A DNA stretch of 64,000 nt. Source: Limnohabitans sp. DM1. GTDB taxonomy: Bacteria; Pseudomonadota; Gammaproteobacteria; Burkholderiales; Burkholderiaceae_C. The stretch lies in NCBI RefSeq assembly GCF_001269385.1, contig NZ_CXOO01000010.1:1-64000 (forward strand), in the 5' to 3' direction. The notes beneath the pieces were generated by a model. It was not told where the DNA came from and did no database searches. It was given only the letters and a program-made list of their open reading frames with translations. Below, piece after piece: positions 1-6,634 of this stretch; position 1 is the stretch's first letter; each line of letters starts with the position of its first letter. The translations under genes and the position numbers were made by a program.

Positions 1-120
1 TCGAAATCGCCACACCCGTCTTTGATCCGATCCTGATCCTGACCATGACCTTGGTGATGATCGTGGTGATGATCGAGTCGACCGGCATGTTCCTCGCCTT
101 GGGCGATCTGACGGGCAAAA
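1..120 (+). pseudogene. Nucleobase:cation symporter-2 (xanthine/uracil permease) fragment
   Basis: Read from base 3, this stretch encodes the end of one membrane helix followed by the string MIESTGMFLALGDLTGK, which I recognise as conserved in NCS2 xanthine/uracil permeases. The reading frame enters from outside the window and the permease similarity stops at about position 120, where sequence on the opposite strand becomes insertion-sequence-like. The rest of the permease is absent from the window, so the gene is truncated by or at the IS remnant. Family assignment rests on about 38 visible residues. Whether the upstream part is intact cannot be seen. Confidence 0.6.
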
Positions 121-742
121 AATCCCATGGCGCGGCATGCTGCAGCACTGCCCAGCGCTGGGGTGAGTTCAAGGGTTGCAGCCATCAAGGACTCGCGAAC
201 TTCTGCAGTGGATCGAGCTGCTCCAGCAACGCGGCAACTTTTTTTTGGACCTCGATGACAAGTTGAGCATTGCTCAGCTGCACCCGCAACTTGTCGCGCT
301 CACGCGTGACCAGCGCCAATTGCTTGAGCTCGGCTCGGGCAGAGTCGGCTTTGGGGCCACGTTTTTTGGATGTCGCGTCGCTCAACTCACCTGCCGCATA
401 TTGGCGTCGCCATGTGGCCAGTGCAGATGAGTACACGCCCTCGCGGCGCATCAGTGCGCCAATTTCACCGGGCTTGGTGCACGCGGCGGCGGCGAGCACA
501 ATGCGGCGCTTGTCAGCATTGGCAATGAGCCGACGTTTGGCAGTGGCCACAACTTCAGAATTGTTGCCAGGTGACAGTGGCAATGCCGATACAGGCGCGC
601 CTACAGTGTGCCTACTGGCTGCTTGCGATGCGTCTGCTTCAACTGAATCTACGGTTGCATGCATCTGTGCCTTGGGTTGTTTGATGATCTTCATACCTAC
701 ATCGTTGCTCTCTAAACTAACAGGGGAAGGTGTAGCAGTTCA
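120..742 (-). mobile_element. IS3-family insertion sequence remnant
   Basis: The element carries an orfA-like gene (694 to 185, minus) and only about the first 22 codons of orfB, whose ATG (185-183) overlaps the orfA stop. The orfB start reads MAATLELTPALGSAAACRAM, the kind of N-terminus seen in IS3-group orfB proteins, and then breaks off at about position 120 against the permease fragment. The upstream end carries TGAACTGCTACACC (complement of 729-742), a plausible IS3-type terminal inverted repeat. The other end and the DDE catalytic domain are missing, so the element cannot transpose by itself. Confidence 0.6.
185..694 (-). CDS. IS3-family transposase orfA-like protein
   Basis: This 169-residue protein has a helix-turn-helix region around residues 55-95 (PGEIGALMRREGVYSSALATW), then a basic stretch and a C-terminal heptad-like segment, the layout of IS3 OrfA DNA-binding subunits. 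The N-terminal 45 residues are an extension rich in Ala, Ser and Val that I do not recognise. The stop overlaps the ATG of the orfB remnant. With orfB truncated, the product is unlikely to support transposition, though it could still bind inverted repeats of related elements elsewhere in the genome. Confidence 0.6.
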   Translation of the reverse strand: MKIIKQPKAQMHATVDSVEADASQAASRHTVGAPVSALPLSPGNNSEVVATAKRRLIANADKRRIVLAAAACTKPGEIGALMRREGVYSSALATWRRQYAAGELSDATSKKRGPKADSARAELKQLALVTRERDKLRVQLSNAQLVIEVQKKVAALLEQLDPLQKFASP

Positions 743-744
743 TT

Positions 745-954
745 CTGGCACGGGGGGCCTGGGTCGGCTGGCACCTGCACCAAGACATTCGCCCATCGCA
801 TTTCTTGGGTGTGCACGCCCAACAACTCATCCCCCTGTGGGGCCTGATCGCTGAACGGTGCTTGGGCAGTTACGCCTCACAAGCTTTGAGCGCTGGGTCT
901 GTTCTGTATGTGGTGGCGTGGGGCGTGCTGACTTGGTTGAATCTGGGGGCTTGA
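745..954 (+). pseudogene. C-terminal remnant of a membrane protein gene
   Basis: An open frame with no start codon of its own runs from the IS end to TGA at 952-954, about 69 codons. It contains the string DIRPSHFLGVHAQQLIPL and two hydrophobic segments, the second ending LYVVAWGVLTWLNLGA. This looks like the last two helices of a multi-pass membrane protein whose 5' part was lost on the IS side. I recall similar tails in uncharacterised Burkholderiales membrane proteins but cannot name the family. It is unrelated to the permease fragment left of the IS. Confidence 0.4.
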
Positions 955-1024
955 ATGAGTCTTGCAGGTGAGATCAATGAACACCGCTAAAATGCACAGA
1001 ATTCTGCAACCCTGGGAGCTAAGC

Positions 1025-1333
1025 ATGGGAATTTCTGTCAATGATGTGGTGCCCTTCACGCAAGCCCGCGCCAGCTTGTCTGTGCTGGCCGATCAAGCCA
1101 AACACGGCGCCGAAAAAATCATCACCAAAAACGGTGAAAGCTACGTGGCCCTGATTGATTCCGACAGACTCGACTACTACCACCGGCTGGAACGCGAGCG
1201 CATTCACCTGCTGCTGATCGATGATGCCCGGCGTGGTCTGGAAGACATTCGCGCAGGTCGCACACAAGATGCAGACGCCGCTCTCGCCGCACGGCAGAGC
1301 CAACGTGCAGCGAAGCGAGTTGCACGTGACTGA
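1025..1333 (+). CDS. Phd/YefM-family antitoxin
   Basis: This 102-residue protein starts with the Phd/YefM pattern: residues 7-30 (VVPFTQARASLSVLADQAK) form the strand-helix DNA-binding part, followed by IITKNGESYVALIDSDRLD, the typical turn and dimerisation segment. The C-terminal third is charged and Arg/Ala-rich, as expected for the disordered toxin-binding tail. ATG at 1025 is chosen because GGGAGC sits just upstream and homology begins there; an in-frame upstream start at 962 would add 21 unrelated residues. The last codons overlap the toxin gene by 8 bases, so the two are translationally coupled. It probably autorepresses the operon. Confidence 0.85.
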   Translation: MGISVNDVVPFTQARASLSVLADQAKHGAEKIITKNGESYVALIDSDRLDYYHRLERERIHLLLIDDARRGLEDIRAGRTQDADAALAARQSQRAAKRVARD

Positions 1334-1727
1334 AAAGCTACTGCCGGTTGAACTGACCGACAGTTTCAATGCCCGACTGGACGACATCGAAGCCTTTTTG
1401 GAACAAGCAGACGCAAGCTTTGCATTCGACCGACTGATACAGGAACTGCGCAGCACGGTCATCCCTAATCTGCAACGCTTTCCGCGCATTGGCCGCCCAT
1501 ATCTAGACCAAGCACCGCAGTCCGCCGAAGCCTTGACCCAGCTGGCAGCGCTGCCTGCGGGCGCACCCGATGCTTTGCGTGAATACCTGCACAGCGACTA
1601 CCTGATCCTCTACACCGTCACCAAAGACCCGGAAATCGTGTATCTGCTGTCGATTCGGCACCATCGCCAACTCACCTTCGACTTCGCTTTGCTGTGGTCG
1701 TCCGGGCCTTCATCTCAAAAACAATAA
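1326..1727 (+). CDS. RelE/ParE-superfamily toxin
   Basis: The product is about 133 residues from a GTG start at 1326 that overlaps the antitoxin stop. The segment AREYLHSDYLILYT-like (DALREYLHSDYLILYTVT) followed by VYLLSIRHHRQLTFDF matches the C-terminal beta-sheet of RelE/ParE toxins, where the conserved IRH motif lies. An ATG at 1221 is in frame but lies deep inside the antitoxin gene and is less likely. Family members are either ribosome-dependent mRNA nucleases (RelE) or gyrase inhibitors (ParE); the sequence alone does not decide. The stop lies only 5 bases before the restriction subunit gene, so toxin and restriction genes share an operon. Confidence 0.75.
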   Translation: MTEKLLPVELTDSFNARLDDIEAFLEQADASFAFDRLIQELRSTVIPNLQRFPRIGRPYLDQAPQSAEALTQLAALPAGAPDALREYLHSDYLILYTVTKDPEIVYLLSIRHHRQLTFDFALLWSSGPSSQKQ

Positions 1728-1732
1728 GCGCC

Positions 1733-4438
1733 ATGTCTTTTCTCTACCAAACTCTCTCGGAACGCGTGGACGCGTGGCGGCAAGAGAACTATCCCTGCGA
1801 TGACTATCCAGCTATTCGAGAAATTCTCGAATACGCCACCGAAGATACACAGACAGGTCAATTGCGCTTCTTGCGTCGTGCCCAGTTGCGGGCACTCGAA
1901 ACCTATTGGTATTTGCGATTGGTACTGGGCACACCCAAGACGCCCGAGCTGTATGAAATACTTTTTGAAGACCTGCCCGACCGTCTGGATGCCATGGGCG
2001 TCAACGAAAAGCTGTTCAAAGAAGCCAAATACAACTACACGGCGCTGATCAAACGCGTTCAAGAAGACAACCAGTTTGTTCGCGACAACAAACTTGAAAG
2101 CCTGCGCGAAACCCTGTCACTGGACTACGCCAGCTACATCCTTGCATTGGCTATGGGCGCTGGCAAAACCATCCTCATGGGCTCCATCGTGGCTACCGAA
2201 TTCGCCATGGCCATGGAATACCCAGACGGACCGTTTGTACAAAACGCGTTGATCTTCGCGCCAGGCAAAACTATTCTCAGTGCTTTGCGCGAACTGGCCG
2301 ATGTGCCGTATGAACGGCTGTTACCGCCACGCATGCACAAATCGTTTGCGGCCAGTCTCAAGCTCACCTTCACGCGTGACGGTGACAAACAGATCCCCAT
2401 CGTTTGGGGCAGCAACTTCAACGTCATCGTCACCAACACCGAAAAAATCCGCATCCAAAAGCCCAACACCCGAGGCAATGGGCAACAGTTCAAGCTGTTC
2501 GCTGGCAACAAACAAGAAGAAAACGAAGAACTGGCCAACCTGCGACTGCAAGCCATCGCCTCGCTACCGCATCTGGCAGTCTTCTCTGACGAGGCCCACC
2601 ATACCTATGGCCAAAAGCTGCTGGGCAAGTGGGAAAAAGATAAAGAGACGGGCGAACTGGTCTTCAAGGACGATGGCATCAAGAAAGTGCGCCGCACCAT
2701 CGACTACTTGGCACAAGAAACCAACCTGATCGTGGTGGTAAACGCCACTGGCACGCCGTACTTTGAAAAACAGCCCCTGCGCGATGTGGTGATCTGGTAC
2801 GGCCTGGGCGAAGGCATCCGCGATGGCGTCCTCAAAGAGCTGGCTCGCAACATCAAAGTATTGGAACTCGACGATACGCAAGCAGACGAACTGACTGCTC
2901 AAATCGTCAACGACTTTGTGCGCGACTATTGGACTGTCAGCCTCCCCAATGGTGCACCGGCTCGTATTGCGCTTTACTTCCCCAACATCGAAACCCGCGA
3001 CGAACTGCGCGGCTCGGTCGAATCCACGCTGGCCATGCACGGCATTGGCACCGACACCATTTTGGCAGTGGACGGCAAAAGCAGCGAGGCGACACGACGT
3101 CAATTTGAGGCCGTGGCCCGCGACCCCAGCGCACCTGAGCGCGTGCTGCTGCTCGTCAACATGGGCACCGAAGGCTGGAACTGCCCCAGCCTATTTGCCA
3201 CTGCCCTCATCCGCAAACTGGCCAACAGCAACAACTTTGTGTTGCAAGCGGCCACCCGATGCTTACGCCAAGTGCCAGGCAACAAACACCCCGCACGCGT
3301 TTACCTCACACGCAGCAATCGCAAGTCGCTTGAAGACCAATTGACGGAGACTTACGGCACATCGCTACAAGAGCTTTTTGCTCAGCAAGCCGAACGCGTA
3401 GAACGTGACATCGTGCTGCACAAGCCTCTGCTGCCCCCCCTTCTCATACAACAGCATGTGCTGCGTTACCGCCGTAAATCAGACACAGCAGCTCAAACCC
3501 CGCTTCAACTGCAGATACCTGTTGTGGCCGCACCCGTAGCTGCCAATATGCAAACACTGACAGTGATTGAAACCGAGTCCGGCACCACACGCTTGCAGCG
3601 TATAGATGCTGGAGACGAAACACTGCCCACTGCACCACCTTTGCTGGACTTGTACACCGCTGCAGCTGAGTTGGGAGCCAATTACCACCTGCCAAGCACT
3701 CAAGTCTTAACCGCCTTGCGGCTGGCCTACGGCCCAGATGCTGAAGTACCCGAATACCACTTGCCTGCTTTAGGCCTGCAAATCGAACTGCAACGTGCTG
3801 ACTACGAAGCACACCATGAAACCATCGATGTGGCACTGGCCTTGGTCAAGCCTGATGGATTCCAAAAGATTGAAAAAAATGGTCAAGCGGTTTACACCGC
3901 CCGCATCAGCTTTGCCAAAGACCGCGAGCCGCTTTACCTCACAGCCAAAGACACGGCCAACAGCCAACACGCATTGAATGCCAGCTTTCACTACGAAGGC
4001 TACAACTTCGACTCCAGCCCCGAAGCAGAATTTCTGCGCTGGGCATTGACACAACTCAAAAGTGAAAAGCACGACATCGAAGGCGTCTGGTTCACAGGCG
4101 GTCTGACCGACCCTGGTAAAACCGACCTGCATGCCGAATACCTGGGTGATGATGGCCGCTGGCATCGTTACACGCCCGACTTTGTGATGCGTCGTGCAGA
4201 CGGCAAGCACCTGGTCGTCGAAATCAAAAAAGATTTGCACAGCCCTGATATCAAAGCCGACCTGCAACGGCTGCACAAGGGCGAAGCAGCACAGTCACTC
4301 GAAGGTCGAAAAGCCGTTGCACTCAAGCGTTGGGAGCAACTCAACCCCGACAAACTGGCTTACCACGTTATGTTTGCCGATACTGAATTGCTGCCAGAAG
4401 GCTACCCCACCGTACTGAACTTCATTCGCGGCCATTGA
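1733..4438 (+). CDS. res: Type III restriction enzyme, Res subunit (helicase-nuclease)
   Basis: This 901-residue protein is an SF2 helicase fused to a PD-(D/E)XK nuclease. Visible motifs are Walker A GAGKT near residue 142, DEAH near 286, motif III TGTPY near 339, and the motif VI region AATRCLRQVPG near 505. The C-terminal nuclease core is PDFVMRR (about 815) followed by VVEIKK (about 827). In Type III systems Res translocates along DNA and cleaves only in complex with Mod. ATG at 1733 follows the toxin stop by 5 bases; an upstream in-frame start at 1694 overlaps the toxin and adds residues without similarity. Length is close to EcoP15I Res. No frameshift is seen, so it should be functional. 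Confidence 0.92.
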   Translation: MSFLYQTLSERVDAWRQENYPCDDYPAIREILEYATEDTQTGQLRFLRRAQLRALETYWYLRLVLGTPKTPELYEILFEDLPDRLDAMGVNEKLFKEAKYNYTALIKRVQEDNQFVRDNKLESLRETLSLDYASYILALAMGAGKTILMGSIVATEFAMAMEYPDGPFVQNALIFAPGKTILSALRELADVPYERLLPPRMHKSFAASLKLTFTRDGDKQIPIVWGSNFNVIVTNTEKIRIQKPNTRGNGQQFKLFAGNKQEENEELANLRLQAIASLPHLAVFSDEAHHTYGQKLLGKWEKDKETGELVFKDDGIKKVRRTIDYLAQETNLIVVVNATGTPYFEKQPLRDVVIWYGLGEGIRDGVLKELARNIKVLELDDTQADELTAQIVNDFVRDYWTVSLPNGAPARIALYFPNIETRDELRGSVESTLAMHGIGTDTILAVDGKSSEATRRQFEAVARDPSAPERVLLLVNMGTEGWNCPSLFATALIRKLANSNNFVLQAATRCLRQVPGNKHPARVYLTRSNRKSLEDQLTETYGTSLQELFAQQAERVERDIVLHKPLLPPLLIQQHVLRYRRKSDTAAQTPLQLQIPVVAAPVAANMQTLTVIETESGTTRLQRIDAGDETLPTAPPLLDLYTAAAELGANYHLPSTQVLTALRLAYGPDAEVPEYHLPALGLQIELQRADYEAHHETIDVALALVKPDGFQKIEKNGQAVYTARISFAKDREPLYLTAKDTANSQHALNASFHYEGYNFDSSPEAEFLRWALTQLKSEKHDIEGVWFTGGLTDPGKTDLHAEYLGDDGRWHRYTPDFVMRRADGKHLVVEIKKDLHSPDIKADLQRLHKGEAAQSLEGRKAVALKRWEQLNPDKLAYHVMFADTELLPEGYPTVLNFIRGH

Positions 4439-4484
4439 TCAGGCACCACGCCCAGCCGCACACAAAACACACCATAGACGCACC

Positions 4485-6356
4485 ATGAACGACACCACCG
4501 CCACCAGCAAAACCGCCAAGGCCAAAGAAGTGACCGTGGCCAAGGCCAAAGGCCGCCCCATGCTCACCTGGGTGGGCAAAAAGCCACTGGCCCGCATCAA
4601 GGCTTTTCCAGCGCAAGAGATTGAGCGCTTTCAAGCTGCAGGCGCAGAGTCTGCAACGCTGCAAACCGCCGACTGGAGCGACTGGCCCAAAGACCTACCC
4701 CAAGGGGGCCTGCTCTACCACGGTGACAACAAAGACGTGCTGGCCCATCTGTTAGCCAACGGCTTTCGCGGCAAGGTCAAGCTGATCTACATCGACCCCC
4801 CTTTTGACAGCGGCGCCGACTACGTGCGCAAGGTTCAGTTACGAGGTGCCAAAGGCACGGTAAAAATTGACGGCGAGGAATACACACTGGGCGAGCAGGT
4901 GCAATACAGCGACATCTGGGCCAATGACAACTACCTGCAGTTCATGTACGAACGGCTGTTGATGTTGAGAGAACTATTAGCTGACTCAGGAAGTATCTTT
5001 TTGCACTGTGATTCATCCAAAGGCCATCTACTGAGATGTCTTCTTGATGAAGTTTTCGGACAAGACAAGAATTTTCGAAATGAAATTATTTGGTCATATC
5101 GTAGATGGCCATCCAATTCACAGAATTTCCAGCAAATGCATGACAGTATTTTCTGGTACTCGAAAAGCAATGACAACTCTCACGCATTTCACAAAACCTA
5201 CGAAGATGCATCTGAAAGCTACATGAAGCGATTTGGCGGTAAAACGCAAATTCTTGACGAAGAAACGGGCACTCGAAAAATCACATCCGAAGACGAAACA
5301 AAAGGCATGCCCACACGTGACGTATGGGAGCTTTCAATCATTGCAGGATTCAAAGGTGAAAGAACTGGATACCCAACTCAAAAACCAATTGAACTTCTTG
5401 AGAGGATTATTTCTTGTTGCAGCAATCCTGGCGATCTGATCCTTGATTGCTTCATCGGATCTGGAACAACGGCCGAAGCAGCTCAAAAACTAGGCCGTCG
5501 TTGGGTCGGTTGCGACATTAACAAAGGTGCAATCCAGACTACGGCCAAACGCCTACAGGCATGTATGCAAGAACAACGTCGACAAGCCAAGCGCCCCGCA
5601 CAGGGCGAACTGGTGGAGGCCGAAGAGCCAGTGCTTGGCCCGTGTCAACTCGACTTTTCCACGCACCGCGTGAATGACTACGACCTCCAAATCCAGCACA
5701 ACGAAGCTGTGGCCTTGGCCTGCGAGCACCTTGGCATCACGCGTACTCGGACTGATGCGTTCTTTGACGGCACGCAAGGCGGCAGGCTGGTCAAGATCGT
5801 GCCCTTCAACCACCCGCTCACACCTATGGACCTGGAGTCCGTGCAAACGGAACTAAAAAACCGTCCGCAAGAAGAGCGTGATGTGCTGGTAGTGTGTCTG
5901 GGCTGGCAACACGATGCTCGCGCTTGGGTTGAGCAATACAACGCCCGACGTCCCATCAACAAGCTGCACGTTACCGAACTGCGCAGCGACCGCAAGGTGG
6001 GCGGCTTTATCCGTCATGAACCACTGTCAGCGCAAGTGAAGATCGAGCACAAAAATGACAAGCTGGTCATCACTATCGAGGACGTGCTCTCCCCCACCAT
6101 CGTTCAGCGACTCAATCTGGAACAAGGTGTTTTCCGAGCACAGATCACCGACTGGCGTGCGGTGGTCGACTGCATCTTGATCGACACACAACATGACGGC
6201 AAAGTGTTCAACGTTACCCTGTCCGACGTGCCAGCACGCAAGCAAGATTTGGTTGCTGGACGCTACGAATTGTCGGCACCGCCAGCTGGCAGCACCGTAG
6301 CCGTCAAGATCATTGACATGCTGGGTGAAGAACTGGTTGTAATGAATCAAAGTTAG
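4485..6356 (+). CDS. mod: Type III DNA adenine methyltransferase, Mod subunit
   Basis: This 623-residue methyltransferase has motif IV DPPF (YIDPPFDSG, about residue 102) before motif I FIGSGTT (about residue 323), the beta-class order of Type III Mod proteins that make N6-methyladenine and supply target recognition for Res. The target-recognition domain should lie between these motifs and in the centre of the protein. DNA from about 4,960 to 5,510 is clearly AT-richer than both flanks, which suggests that this part was replaced by recombination. The gene follows res by 46 bases, the reverse of the mod-res order of EcoP1/EcoP15. No strong Shine-Dalgarno is visible before the ATG. The recognition sequence cannot be predicted. 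Confidence 0.92.
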   Translation: MNDTTATSKTAKAKEVTVAKAKGRPMLTWVGKKPLARIKAFPAQEIERFQAAGAESATLQTADWSDWPKDLPQGGLLYHGDNKDVLAHLLANGFRGKVKLIYIDPPFDSGADYVRKVQLRGAKGTVKIDGEEYTLGEQVQYSDIWANDNYLQFMYERLLMLRELLADSGSIFLHCDSSKGHLLRCLLDEVFGQDKNFRNEIIWSYRRWPSNSQNFQQMHDSIFWYSKSNDNSHAFHKTYEDASESYMKRFGGKTQILDEETGTRKITSEDETKGMPTRDVWELSIIAGFKGERTGYPTQKPIELLERIISCCSNPGDLILDCFIGSGTTAEAAQKLGRRWVGCDINKGAIQTTAKRLQACMQEQRRQAKRPAQGELVEAEEPVLGPCQLDFSTHRVNDYDLQIQHNEAVALACEHLGITRTRTDAFFDGTQGGRLVKIVPFNHPLTPMDLESVQTELKNRPQEERDVLVVCLGWQHDARAWVEQYNARRPINKLHVTELRSDRKVGGFIRHEPLSAQVKIEHKNDKLVITIEDVLSPTIVQRLNLEQGVFRAQITDWRAVVDCILIDTQHDGKVFNVTLSDVPARKQDLVAGRYELSAPPAGSTVAVKIIDMLGEELVVMNQS

Positions 6357-6373
6357 TCAGGTAAACAACCCTT

Positions 6374-6490
6374 TCAGAAAGGAATGTCATCACCCAAGGT
6401 GATAGCCAACTTATCAATCCGAGCATCAAACTGCGAAAGCAACTTGCCTACTTGTGCCATGTACGTTTGACCAACTTTGACGGTCTTTAA
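6374..6490 (-). pseudogene. C-terminal remnant of an unidentified gene
   Basis: On the minus strand, codons from about 6490 down to a TGA at 6376-6374 encode KVGQTYMAQVGKLLSQFDAR followed by IDKLAITLGDDIPF. The string is protein-like (amphipathic helix plus acidic tail) but an in-frame stop lies directly upstream and no start or longer frame is present. It therefore looks like the last 35-38 codons of a lost gene, convergent with mod. I do not recognise the family. The rest of 6,357-6,634 holds no gene that I can support; it probably carries the promoter of the VgrG operon. Confidence 0.35.
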
Positions 6491-6634
6491 TCACGCTCTA
6501 ACAAGCTGAAATTGCTTCAAAGGTTCATTTCCCAGTACTTCACCCCCCGTATCCTGATGCTTTAAATCTTTCTCTGTTTTTTGTGTTTACTTTGGTATCT
6601 AATCTCGAATTCCGTTCAGGTTTGCAGATTCGAT

